A stretch of DNA of 64,000 nucleotides from Capra hircus (lineage: Eukaryota > Chordata > Mammalia > Artiodactyla > Bovidae): assembly GCF_001704415.2 (NCBI RefSeq), contig NC_030816.1, positions 74,975,713 through 75,039,712 of the forward strand, read 5' to 3'. The position numbers and the translations under genes are program-made. Below are positions 23,606 to 35,230 of the stretch, one piece after another. Below the pieces are notes generated by a model. It made no database searches, was not told the origin of the DNA, and was given only the letters and a program-made list of their open reading frames with translations. Every line of letters starts with the position of its first letter. Within the stretch, counting starts at the first letter, position 1.

Positions 23606-25982
23606 TGAATGAAGTAATGTAGCTACCTTTCAGGTAGGCCGGCCATTCCATTAAGTCCCTCCAAGAGGTCAGCGAGTGAAGGGACTTTGACATTTTTAGA
23701 CTACATCTTTCTACCTACAGTCTTCTCATGCCAAGCCCAAGAAGTGAGTATAGGGCCTTTCCAATTAAACAACAAAAAATTACACTCCCACCTCTTAAAA
23801 ATTAAATCCTTCTCAGTCCTCACTGGAAAGTACCCTGTACCCCCTGAGCATTTCCTCCTTTTCATGGGCTGTTGTGGATGGTATTTCTCATCTCCTCACA
23901 ATGACAGCTTTACTGACAGATCCTCTGAGAAAGAGCCATGCTCCCCTCCCCCAGGCGCCCCACTGTGCCGCAGGCACACCCCCCGGAAGCCGCCGTCTAG
24001 ACCAGGAGTCTTATTTGACTGGTGCTATCTCTTCATGTGGCAGAATTCAGTTATAAAAACTACCCCGCACATTTAGTCATTCACACATAAATTGGCATTT
24101 TTATTTTATTTTCCTGACACGAGCTATTTGGGAAATGGATTAAAAGTCTGCACTAGGCTGCTCCTTTCCAGTTCTGAAGAAGCCTTTCAGTCTATGATTC
24201 ACTAGTTTCACAATTCAGATGTAGCAGCCGTAGATTCACAGCATCATCTTATTCATTGACCAGCGCTTTCCGATTCCAGAAAGTTCTATGGGGATGTGGA
24301 GAATGCCTTCTTCTATGAAGAGGGGCATGAGTAACATACTAAAGTTACTCCTCATCTAGTGTGAGCTACTTAACTCCCATGTATCTACCAAATAGCCGTC
24401 TAGTAAAAAATATTTTAGTAGAGAGGTTCTGATCTTAAAGAACCCATCAGAGAATGATTTTATTAGATGAATAACTACCTTCAATTATATCAGTTTTGTT
24501 TGTCGAGGTTTTTTTTTTTTTAATCCATGCATGCAAACCTGACCATTATGAAATCAACTGTCTCACCTGTCTTATCCTATCATTGTCAATAATCACACGT
24601 TGAGTGCACACCCAGGAAAGTAACTTGGTCCTTGCTGCAGTTCAGGGGGAAGCAGGTGTAGGTAATGCATGGCTTGTATATTCTGAGTGGGGAATTTATC
24701 CCTGGGGTGTTTAGGAAAACCCAGTACAAAATGTGGAACTAAAACTTCTCCCGGAAGGAAGGTCATGTCTCCTCAAAGAACACAAGAAAGCACATCCCAT
24801 CCACAAACACAGAAACTTATGTGACATCATATAATATAGATATACTACTTATTGGTAGATTTGGTTAATTGAAAAATTGTGGTGGCATAAGAAGTAGAAG
24901 ACAAGGACATCAAACAGGGGCTAGATTAATAGGTCTTAAATATTGGACTAAGAAATTTGAACTTGAGTCGAAATTAGGGAGGTATTAAAGTTTGGTTAAG
25001 GGATGGCTGATGTGCACATGAATATGTAAACAAACTGCAAATAGTATGCAGACATCCCAGTAAAATGTTTGAGCCTTTCTTACTAAGAAATTTGTAAAGC
25101 AAATAAGACTGACGTTGTGAGGCTTCATACCCATCATCATCTTTTCAGACAAATATCTTTGTCCTCAGACTGTCAGGCTCTTCTTTTTTCATTTTCCTGA
25201 TTTAGGATAATTTGGTGATCTTGGTAGGTACCTAACTGGGACACATTCCATGATAATTCGCAATAGATTGATTATCTCCTTACATGGGAGATAAAACTGA
25301 ATATAATTCAGAGATCAATTCCCAGTTAAGTTTGCATCTTCTCCAAGTTAAATGTGTAAGCAGAGTCACTTCCTCAACTATAAGCCTAAACTCTGTTTTT
25401 CCCCGCTTTACCCCTGTGCAAGCCTGGACAACGCTGACATTTAATGAGGCATGTTCTCCTTCAAAGTGAGCTCTTCAAAACCACTTCTCCCAGCTTTGAG
25501 TGACAGCTCAGGGAGTAACTTCCATTCTGGACAAAAATGCAGCATTTGGAAGGGGGCAAGTCTTAGATGCCTCGTGACTTGGAAAGAGTGGTGATCAGGG
25601 GCTGGTGGGGCAGGGGAATGGTTAGTGCAGAGAGAGAAACACAGGTTGCAGCCTGTTGGGAAAGTCTCCCTGTTATTCAGAAGACTCTAGTCTTTGACTG
25701 CTGTCTAGGTCAACACTCAAAGTCCTTCCCAGTCACACAGCTTGGCTTTGCTTTTCACCCTTTGTGGGCCCTTTCTGTGTTGTTAGCTATGCAAACAGTG
25801 ACCCTTTGAAAGCAGGCTTGGAACCTGCACTGTGCAGGGGGCATGCAAGCCTGTAAGTGGACTTGTCCCCATCAGGAAAGCACGTGATGAGGACTCGAAC
25901 TAAAACCAGAGGAAGAGGACTGGAAAGAAGAAATAGATGATGATATATGATATATACTATATATATATACACATAAACTTAA
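23606..25982. other. Unmatched stretch
   Basis: No recognised exon. A 129-codon plus-strand frame at 23687-24076 has no domain. A T-run lies at 24510-24522 and AT-rich simple sequence (TATATACTATATATATATAC) at about 25940-25972. Part of 23942-23991 resembles 23155-23202. Confidence 0.4.
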
Positions 25983-26085
25983 ATTAAAATAAACTTTATT
26001 TTAATTTTTATTTATATTGGAGTATACTTGACTTACAATGTTGTATTACTTTCAAATGTAATGATGTATGGTATTTTTAATTATA
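25983..26085 (-). mobile_element. L1 3' end fragment
   Basis: The 'TTTATTTATATTGGAGTATA' and 'GACTTACAATGTTGTATTAC' blocks are the reverse complement of the cetartiodactyl L1 3' end. Confidence 0.65.
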
Positions 26086-26912
26086 AGATTACAAGAGTAG
26101 ATGTTCATTAATTGAATTAGTCCACATCAAGGTTGTCTTTTTTTTTTTTTTTAACTTGCTGAATAGCTTTTAAAGACCCCTTCTGTTCTTGAAAGGTGAA
26201 AGGATACATTTCCTAAAAGAAATAGGAGCTCAAAACATCTTGCTAGGAATGTGGGAGTCAGCTCTCAGGAAACTATTCGGTTGCTGGAAAGTGATCATGA
26301 AACTGAGTTCTTCATAAACAAAGTCCTTCTGTAATTACAGAAAAACATACTTTGAAGCCAGTATCCTAAACGTGCCTGGAGTTAATTGTATTACAAAGGA
26401 CTCCGATCTACACTGGCAGCTGCATCCATGTATGGTGAATGAGTTGAGGAAAATTATAAAAATGAAGAAACAAATTTTTAAAAGAATGATTTTTCAGATA
26501 ACAAATTCAGACAAAGCATGCTGCTTCTTTGGCTTCTGGTTTAATTTGTTTCATCACAAAATTCTGAAGAAGAGTGCAACATCTCAGAATTCATAGGCAA
26601 TATGTTGACACTATTTAATCAGGTTTTGCTGAATCAAGCTGGAAAGAAAATACTAATGGGAATAAGGATTTTGATAATATAAATAAAGTTGACTTATTGA
26701 GGAAAAGGGGACTCAGAAATGAAAAGAAGAAAGAAAAATGAAGTCTAGAAGAACAGATCAGTACAAAGAGTAAGAAATAGACTTGCGAGTGTAATTTTGG
26801 TGGGAAGGTAGATTTCATTTCTGTTCTGAACAGAGTAATTCAGATAAACAGGAAATATCACCAGTCTTTAATGATACAACACATGATTCTAAATATTCAA
26901 GGTATGTGTGTG
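26086..26912. other. Unmatched AT-rich spacer
   Basis: A 14-bp T-run near 26138-26151 and short chance frames only. Confidence 0.35.
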
Positions 26913-27114
26913 GGGGGGGTGCTTAGTCACTCAGTTATTGTACAACTGTTTGCGACTGCATGGACTATAACCCGCCAGGCTCCTCTGTCCATGGGGATTC
27001 TCCAGACAAGAGTACTGGAGTGGATTGTCATGCCCTCCTCCAGGGGATCTTCCCAACCCAGGTCTCCCACATTGCAGGTGGATTCTCTACCAGCTGAGCT
27101 ACCCGGGAAGCCCT
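26913..27114 (-). mobile_element. Bov-tA SINE
   Basis: BovA body and reversed head ending CTACCCGGGAAGCCC; a short internal deletion is present after CTTCCCAACCCAGG. Confidence 0.9.
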
Positions 27115-29510
27115 ATTCAATGTACACTCACTGACAAGCATAAAGGCACTAAGGAAGGTGTTCCCAGAAATAAAAAATCTTTATCTTTCTCCAGCCACTG
27201 CTTAATTCACCTTTGTTCCCCTTATCATCACACTTTCTTCAAAGACTGCATTTTATAAGCCTGCTGATAACTGCTTCCTCCAGTGTTCAACTGTTTAAAT
27301 TTCAGGTGTTTGTATTTTCAAATATCAGTGTTCCCCATTCAAAATGAATTTTCCTTCTTTTGAGAATTTCATGGGGTTTAATTTTTAATATAAGTATTAT
27401 TTAATTTATTCTTTTTCCATAAAGCATTTATCATTTAAAAGACCTGACTTGTTCATTACCAATAATTTCAAGACAATACCCTCCAAAAGTCAAAACTTTG
27501 ATGTTAAAATAAGTCAAGTCATAATACTTATACTCAGAGAACAGCATATACTACATGGAAAAAAAATTTAAAAAGAAGCCACTTGAACATAGAATTCTGA
27601 AGAAGGGGCACATACTTGGCTTGGGTTACTTTGGGCCCAGAATGTTGTCTATAAAGCAAGCTCAGCAAGTCCAGGCATGCGCGCGCAAACACACACACAC
27701 ACACACATACACACACACACACACACATATAATATTTACATGTCCTTTTAATTAGGAACTTTATGAGAATGACTAAAGGATTGATTCATGACTAAACCCA
27801 TATTCTATAACAATAGGTATTTATGTTTATAATTTGTACTTCTATATAAACTAGTTATATAAGATTTAGCATTCTGACATTTGTCTCCAGTTTCTCCTCA
27901 CTGATAATCCTTACCTAGTGAAGGTCCAGAAATAGTCCTTGCCCCTCCAGATCATCTTTTGAATGTCTTGTGTTGTTTTTAATTTTGCACTTGTCTTACA
28001 GGATTGAGCTATTTTTAAAAGTTCATATTTTAAGACATTCACTATTTAATATGAAAATTCAATGCCAGATCATTTTATTCCTATTCTGAAACATTTTAAA
28101 CATCATTTTGCAGGTGATACAAGAACAATCTTGAAAGTTTGGTTTCGTTGGGATTTTTCCTTCTATAATTTTTGCTTGAAATAGGGTATTTTTTTATTCT
28201 TTGAGAATCAGCCTGATACCATTTAAAATGGAAATTAAAAAAAAAAAGAAGTACATTGTATTGAATAGCCAAAGTCTCCAAATTTGCCAACAGCTTCTAA
28301 AGAGTTGTTGTAAACCTCAATACTGGCCCTGGATAATTATTTCTACGATGATGTGTCTGAAAGAGAACTGCCAATTTACAGTCTCAGCGACCAGTTTTTG
28401 GCATTAATGAATAAGAATAATTACGGGGTTTCCCCCCTTTTCCGCTGATCATTTTGTTCTCTATAATTAGTTGCCGGGTTATTCCTTTCTACAGTATGTG
28501 CACTCAGATCTTGACTGTAAAATTCCTTTTCTTACCGGTAGTAGGGTTAAGTATGAAGTTGTGTGGAAGAAATGAAAACTAGATAATCACTAAACTCCAT
28601 CTCAAGGCAGTATAGCACAGGATGTGGGTTTCAGTGGGCTAAAAATCTCCTACTGCCTAATCTGTGTTAGTTCATATACTAACTGAGCCTCACATGTGCT
28701 CTTCCTTTAATCCATGCACTCCGACTAGGAAATAAGGTCTAAACCACCTGCCCGGTTGGGTGAGAAGAGGGATGGGACCTGGAAATCCCTGGGGCCAGCA
28801 CCACCCCAGGGGGTGCCAATCACTGGTCCTTTTTTCTGCCTCTGCCTAATGTTCTAGAGTCCCTGGGTTTCCAGTGGCCTTCAGTGAAACATCATTGCAT
28901 GATAAAACCTTAACCTTACTATATCCCGTGTCTTCCTTTAAGCCCTGAAAGAGCTTAAATTTGAGGTGCCCAGTCTGAAGGGACTCCTCCCAGTGCTCTT
29001 CAGGAAATGCTGTTGGTATTCAGGATGGAACTAACTTTTGTGGTGTAGGACTGTCCCAGATTGTAGAAAGTTTAGCCACCCTGGCGTCCAATACCAGCAG
29101 ACTCCCCATTCCAAGGTGACACCCACACACTCCTCCCATTTCCAACAATTCTTCCTGCGGTGACCTCCTAAGCATAATTATTTTGAGAAATAAAGTTGAA
29201 AGTAATTCTTTCCTCTAACACACCTGACATAGAGAAAACAGCTCAAAGGATACATTGAATTTCAAGAACTTCCAAACATACGAATTTGAAAATAAAGCTA
29301 ATCCTAAAGCAGAAACATAAATTGTCCAGTGTTGCTTTATTTAGATCTAACACGACCGAGAATGATCTCCGCTATGCAAATATTCAGGCCATCTGCATAA
29401 AATAATATTGGCTTTGGTTAACTTTTCTCTGCAAATATCAATATTTACAAAACATGTACACACACATCTTACTTTACTATATTGATCAAAATTGAGAATG
29501 TTTAGGCAAT
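27115..29510. other. Unmatched stretch with (CA)n
   Basis: AT-rich in its first half, with a dinucleotide repeat at 27687-27727. No repeat family or exon recognised; frames are under 70 codons. Confidence 0.4.
27687..27727. repeat. (AC)n microsatellite
   Basis: About 20 AC units interrupted once by AT, preceded by GCGCGC at 27680-27686. Confidence 0.95.
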
Positions 29511-30311
29511 GGGCTCCAAAATCACTGCAGATGGTGACGGCAGCCATGAAATTAAAAGACGCTAACTCCTTGGAAGAAAAGCTATGACCAACCTAGACAG
29601 CATATTAAAAAGCAGAGATATTACTTTGCCAACAAAGGTCCATCTAGTCAAGGCTATGGTTTGTCCAGTAGTCATGTATGGATGTGAGAGATGAACTATA
29701 AAGAAAGCTGAGCCCTGAAGAATTGATACTTTTGAACTGTGTTGTTGGAGAAGACTCTTCAGAGTCCCTTGGACTGCAAGGAGATCCAACCAGTCCATCC
29801 TAAAGGGGATCAGTCCTGCGTGTTCATTGTAAGGACTGATGCTGAAGCTGAAACTCCAATCCTTTGGCCACCTGATGCAAAGAGCTGAATCATTTGAAAG
29901 ACTCTGATGCTGGGAAAGATTGAAGGTGGGAGGAGAAGGGGATGACCAAGGATGAGATGGTTAGACGGCATCACCGACTCAATGGACATGAAAGTGAAAG
30001 TGAAGGGCACTCAGTCGTGTCCAACTCTTTGCGACCCCATGGACCATACAGTCCATGGAATTTTCCAGGCAAGAATACTGGAGTGGGTAAACTTTCCCTT
30101 CTCCAGGGGACTCTCCCAAGCCCAGGGATTGAACCCAGGTCTCCCGCCTTGCAGGCAGATTCTTTACCAACTGAACTATAAGGGAAGCCCTAGTGGACAT
30201 GAGTTTGAGTGAACTCCGGGAGTTGGTGATGGACAGGGAGGCCCAGGATGTTGCAATCCGTAGGGTCACAAAGAGTCGGACACGACTGAGCGACTGAACT
30301 GAACTGAACTG
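29511..30311 (+). mobile_element. BovB LINE hosting a Bov-tA
   Basis: BovB runs 29511-29991 and resumes at 30203, ending in GAACTGAACTGAACTG. AGGCAAT at 29504-29510 and 30312-30318 is the probable target-site duplication. A stop and frameshifts break the coding frame. Confidence 0.92.
29992..30193 (-). mobile_element. Bov-tA SINE nested in BovB
   Basis: Reversed SINE bracketed by TGGACATGA at 29983-29991 and 30194-30202, a 9-bp duplication of BovB sequence. Confidence 0.95.
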
Positions 30312-30319
30312 AGGCAATT

Positions 30320-30659
30320 GAAGAAACAGATAAAATTGTGATGGTGGCTGTGAGCTATTTACAGTTCTTATTATCACATGTGTCTGTTATCCTAGCACAT
30401 TTCTGTCATGATTTTTACATCACTTGATGCTTCTTTGCTGTCTTCTTGCCATCGCTGATATCTGAGGTCTTCTTGCTCTTCAGGGGCCTCTTTAGCAGCA
30501 GACAATCATGTTTAAGGAATCCAGTGAGCTCACTATGCTAGTCCAATAGTGGGTGGGATAATTAAACACTATATCTATTATTCCTGGTAAGTAATGAATT
30601 TACACTTACCTCCTAGACACCAGTTCTTAACCTACTAGGCTACTAGTAAAGGGAAATTT
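30320..30659. other. Unmatched spacer
   Basis: No feature recognised. Confidence 0.35.
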
Positions 30660-30870
30660 GGGGCTTTTCTGGAGGTTCAGTGGTAAAGAATCTGCCTACA
30701 GTACAGGAAATGCAATTTTGATACCTGGGTCAGGAAGATTCCCCTGGGGGAAAAAAAAATGGCAACCCACTCCAGGATTCTTGCCTGGGAAATCCCATGG
30801 ACAGAGGAGCCTGGAGGCTACAGTCCTCAGGGTTGCAAAAGAGTAGAATATGACTTAGCAACTAAGTAAT
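30660..30870 (+). mobile_element. Bov-tA SINE
   Basis: Head GGGGCTTTTCTGGAGGTTCA, BovA body with an A-run insertion near 30751-30759. Confidence 0.9.
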
Positions 30871-30977
30871 CACAAGGGGAAATTTAGGCACTCTGTTGCA
30901 AACCAGCAATGGAGATATTCTGACATATCAGAATTTCTAGGGAATCTCAAATTCCTCTACCTACTTTTAAGCCCAAC

Positions 30978-31243
30978 TGATGGCACCCCACTCCAGTACT
31001 CTTGCCTGGAAAATCCCATGGACAGAGGAGCCTGGTAGGCTGCAGTCCATGGGGTCACTAAGAGTCAGACACGACTGAGCAACTTCACTTTCACTTTTCA
31101 CTTTCATGCATTGGAGAAGGAAATGGCAACCCACTCCAGTGTTCTTGCCTGGAGAATCCCAGGGACGGGGGAGCCTGGTGGGCTGCCATCTATGGGGTCG
31201 CACAGAGTCGGACACGACTGAAGCGACTTAGCAGCAGCAGCAG
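30978..31243 (+). mobile_element. BOV-A2 SINE
   Basis: Two BovA monomers with linker and a short (AGC)4 end. It lacks the first ~10 bases seen in the copy at 20811. Clear target-site duplication not found. Confidence 0.92.
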
Positions 31244-31874
31244 AAAGCTAGGTACTAATGATTGTGAACATTTCTTATTTTCTCTTTCACTCTTTGAAGT
31301 CAGTATAGCACTTTGACTTTTAAGTTAGCTGTTTGGAGGCTTGAGACAGGAGCGGCAGAACTGACTCCGATCGACACTCCTGGCTGGAGAGAACTTGAGG
31401 CACGTGTCATCCTGTGACACACTTGCTGATCTTCTTGGTTTGCTGTCTTCCCTACATGAGACTCTGCCATAAGTCCCTTCTCTTACCTCAAATGCTTTAA
31501 CACTCTCAAAATGTTCTAGATCCTTTTCAAACCACATTTGAAATAGGAACAGCTTTAAAATTCAAAAAGGATAAATGTTACCTGTGTTTGTTCCTGAGGT
31601 GCTCCTGTAACCCAGTGGATAGGATATTTCTGGTCTTGGGTGATCATAAATCCAGTGCAGCCATCATAAGCACCATAAAAGTTGTCACTCTAAGTCATAA
31701 AATGAAAGTGAGGCGTGATCCAGCCTTTTAACTCTGTAAGCTTTGCAAACATTAACTCCCACGTGTGTATGAATCAGTGACCCTGAAATGCGATTCTATA
31801 GGAGACTCTGGTCGCACAGCTTTTCATTAGGAACAGCTGAGTTAGTGGGACAAATGGAGAACCAGAATGCAGAG
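31244..31874. other. Unmatched spacer
   Basis: Nothing recognised. Confidence 0.35.
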
Positions 31875-32040
31875 CCCTGCCCATGTTTGTAAGCCAATCC
31901 ACCATGTACAGTGCGTGGCCTTGAGCGAGTCACTGAAACTTCCTGAATGGCTGTGACCTTGTATATAATTTAGGGGTTATAGGGTTTATGGCCCTGGGTT
32001 TGTATGAGGGATGAATGAAATGCCATAAGAGACACTCAAT
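31875..32040 (+). mobile_element. MIR SINE fragment
   Basis: Diverged blocks follow MIR order: 'GGCCTTGAGCGAGTCACTGA' then '…GTATGAGGGATGAATGAAAT' and a distal 'GAGACACTCAATGA'. Confidence 0.55.
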
Positions 32041-33834
32041 GATCTGAAAAAGCAAAAACATTTCTTCTAGACTCGATCTTATTGGAGTGAGAAAAGGGTA
32101 TGACTTGAGGGATCTACTAGGTCTCGGTTGGTTGCCCTCTTACCCTTTTCCTGCTCAATGTCACAGGGCTGCAGGGGTGGCCTTGGGAAAGTCCCTGCAA
32201 ACTGAATGTCCCAAGTTGACAGTCAGTTGGATTCATCCAATGCAAGGTATTGGACTGGAGGGTGAAGGAAGGGAGAAGCCAGATACTTCTCCCTTCCCTG
32301 CCAGTGTGTAAGACAGTGGCTATTTCTCAGGCTCCCACAAAAAGTTTCCATCTGTAGTATATCCCCTCCCTGACCCTCCTGCCAGGGGTGAGAGTGGCTT
32401 TTGGCTCTTGTGAATTTCTGGACTACCTCATGGTATCCTGTTGAATTCTTGGTTCTTCCATCACTTATGGAGACAATCCCCTGCATAAAAGTTTCTCTTT
32501 ATAAATACTTTAAGTGGTTTCTGTTTCCCTTCTTTGACCTTGACTGTTAGAAATAACGTTAGGAAGACCTTTCACAAAAAAAATTTTTCCTAATACCAAA
32601 TACATCATTAGAAAGCCATTCTTTGGATTCCATTGGATTCTTTTCCTCAAAGGGGGAGAATAGTCTATTACAACATGGAATGTTACGTTGTATAACAGCA
32701 TTTTCACAACTCTTATGTTATCATTTCATCCATCCATCCACCCACTGAACATTTCATATCTATTGTGAATTAGGAACTAAGCTTAAGTGCTGGGCACATA
32801 TGACAAACTAGATACACGAAATGTCAGACCAGGTGATTTCAAGGCTACTTGCTAATGACCTGAAGGGCAGAGTGCACTTACTTGGGAATCAGGCGTGATA
32901 ATGTGGGTTAGGTGTCTAATGCTACGCTTGGCACTCAGTATCAACAAAAGAGATTTCACAATCCTGTTTCCAGGAGCCACCTCCCACCTCATTAATAAAC
33001 TGAGGTGAAATGAAGAAGTCTGGACAGGAAATATAATAACCATTATGCAGATAAGGAACCAAAGTTCAAAATTGTTATCTGCAGCTAGCAGGTGGCAAAG
33101 TCTGCAGCTGATGGTCACGCCGCTTCACTAATAGCTTTGTTCAAAGTCATCTATGCTAAGAAAGCATGTGACTTTGGGCCAGGGAGAAGGTAGCAGAGAA
33201 AGCATTTGAAAGAACCAGGAAAACCTGCTTCTCCTCCCTTCTTCTCCAAGCTGTCCCCAAACCCCATCTGTCAGGCACTAACATGGTCATCAGTCATGCT
33301 CTTTGAACCTAAGGTTGTTGACTGAAGGCCAGGACTAACTCAGAGGATTGATAGAGACCATGAGTGAGGTCCATGCTGTATGGTAAGGTGTTCCTGCTCA
33401 CTTCATGGGAAGTAACAGCATAGAGAGACTGGCGAACAGGTGGGGTTTTGTGTGAGCTCCTGGTGCTAGAGAAGGACGGATTCAGGATGCCGAGTCTCCA
33501 TATCCTGTGAAAGAACACTAGCCCCTGTCCTGCCGACATCACAAGGGTACTGCAAGAGCAACTGAAACAGTGCTTTGAAGACGGCAAAAATCTGTTTGAG
33601 CTGCACTGCAAATCTTCCGTGGTGAACGCACCCGGAGCATAACCCAGCCTCATGGCTTGAGATAATACAAGTCAGTTGTGAAGACAAAATAAATTGTAAA
33701 ACAGAATATAAAGTGCACGTTGTAGGGAGAGAACTGTGACACTGTGTGGCTCTGCTGCTCAAAACCTTATTTCATTTCAAATCTTTATGATAATTTCTAT
33801 ACATGCATCAGAGCAGATAAAAGGGGGATATCAA
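32041..33834. other. Unmatched stretch
   Basis: Around 32705-32835 the text 'CATCCATCCATCCACCCACTG…' may be an old L2 fragment in reverse (weak). Minus frames of 98 and 114 codons at 33309-33762 overlap each other and show no domain. Nothing else is supportable. Confidence 0.35.
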
Positions 33835-34040
33835 CAATAATAGCTAACATTTATCCAATAAGTGTGCCAGGAACCTCCTAAACCTTTCCTGGAAATTGCC
33901 TTATTGAAATCACAAGAAGCAACTCTGTGAAGTAGGCACTATCCTCATTACCCCCATTTTACAGATGAGGCACAGAGAGGTCACATGATTTTCTTAAGGC
34001 CACACAGCTCCTAACTGCTAAAATTGAAATTCTGTGAACA
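33835..34040 (-). mobile_element. MIR SINE
   Basis: A near full-length reversed MIR with 'CCCATTTTACAGATGAGGCA' and 'GCCACACAGCTCCTAACTGC', well preserved for the family. Confidence 0.85.
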
Positions 34041-34559
34041 AATCATGTAAGAATGTATTCTTACAAATCTAATGGACTCAACAGGCAAATACATACGGGT
34101 GCCTTGGAAAGGAAATGAGTGTTGGGAAATCACTGCTTGCCTTTGACAGTCACCTTAGGCACCTTCAACTCATCATCACACTACACACAGAGCCGGGGCC
34201 TTTAACACCTCTCTCGATATTTCAAAGGTTAGTCTTGGCCTCCTTTTTTCACTTTTACTTTCTCGAAGCAAAGGTTAGTTGGTACATTAACTGAGGTGAT
34301 TAGATTAATGACACCTGAAAAACAGCGAGCTTCCTCCCTCAGTCCATAAGATTACCCCAGAGCTTCTGTGTTAATACTAAAACGTCTAACTAAAAGAATT
34401 ATTTAGGGTACCCTTTTTACAAAATCATATGCAAAGTATCACGTTCAAGAAAGCTAAACCTGAGGATCCCGGGAAATGAAAAGTGATGTGTCTGCGAAAA
34501 CAGTAGCAGGGATTTTTTTTTTTTTTTTTTTGTAATTTTTCCCCCCAGGGGCTGTAATT
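34041..34559. other. Upstream flank of CpG island
   Basis: Unmatched sequence with a T-run at 34513-34531 immediately before the island. It probably holds proximal upstream regulatory sequence, but I identify no specific site. Confidence 0.4.
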
Positions 34560-34639
34560 TGACTGCTCTGTTTGGCAACCCTCCAGAGACAAGTCCAAGT
34601 GCTTAATCTCTTTCTCTTTCTCTCTCCCGCTGCTCCCCA

Positions 34640-34909
34640 CCGTGCTCGCCCGGGCCGAGGGGAGGAGGGACCCAAGATCCGCTGCTCGCGGCGACGAGGC
34701 CCGCAACCCTGCGCCGGGAGGGGCGGGTCGGGGCGCGGCCGGCAAGCGGGGAGCGCGGCCGAGCGGCGGGGCCGAGCGCGAGGAAGAGGAAGTCCGAGCC
34801 TGGCGGCGGTACAGGGCGCTCGGCTGGCGCCGCAGCCGGCGCAGCGCAGCCGCACCTTCCCCCGGCCGACCTGCGAGCGCGGCCCGCGCCGGGAGCCGGC
34901 CCTCCCCGG
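34640..34909 (+). other. Probable non-coding first exon (5' UTR) of an unidentified gene
   Basis: The stretch ends at a near-consensus 5' splice site, CGG|GTAAGT, with the intron starting at 34910. No ATG occurs on the plus strand between 34560 and 34909, so if this is an exon it is 5' UTR and the coding start lies in a later exon. The 5' boundary given here is arbitrary within the island. The frame through it is open for long distances only because stop codons are rare in GC-rich DNA. I cannot name the gene; no coding exon with recognisable protein follows in the window. Confidence 0.6.
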
Positions 34910-34915
34910 GTAAGT
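34910..34915 (+). promoter_or_regulatory. Splice donor GTAAGT
   Basis: CGG|GTAAGTG fits the vertebrate U1 consensus well and lies inside the CpG island, 63 bp before a G-rich tandem repeat. It sets the direction of the inferred transcript. Confidence 0.65.
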
Positions 34916-34960
34916 GTCCCTTTCGCTGGACACCGGGTCCTCTTCCAGGAATGGGAGAGG

Positions 34961-35012
34961 ACGGGAACGCCGGGATGGGGGGGACGGGAACGCCGGGATG
35001 CGGGGGACGGGA
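34961..35012 (+). repeat. 23-bp tandem repeat, G-quadruplex-prone
   Basis: The unit starting ACGGGAACGCCGGGATG occurs at 34961 and 34984, with a third partial start at 35007. At least five G-runs of three or more, with short loops, lie on the plus (non-template) strand. Confidence 0.85.
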
Positions 35013-35196
35013 AGGGGACCCCGATGGGCGCCCCAGATCCGCAGGTGGAGGCGAGCGGACCGGGGTGCCAGGTTCCTGTTCCCCGCGCGCTCCCTCCCGG
35101 GTGGGGGCCAATGGGGCTGGGGAGCGCCCTATCGCCGCGACCCCGGCCCGCCGCTGCCCACCGCCGCCTGGAGGGGGCGACCCACGGCCGCCACCG

Positions 35197-35230
35197 CCCG
35201 GCTCCGGGGGCCCGGCTCCGGGGGCCCGGC
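35197..35230 (+). repeat. 14-bp GC-rich tandem repeat
   Basis: CCCGGCTCCGGGGG is repeated at 35197-35210 and 35211-35224 and partly again after that. Confidence 0.85.

Noticed and set aside
23687..24076. 129-codon plus-strand frame
   Set aside because: No domain or flanking signals; length is within chance expectation for a 64-kb window.
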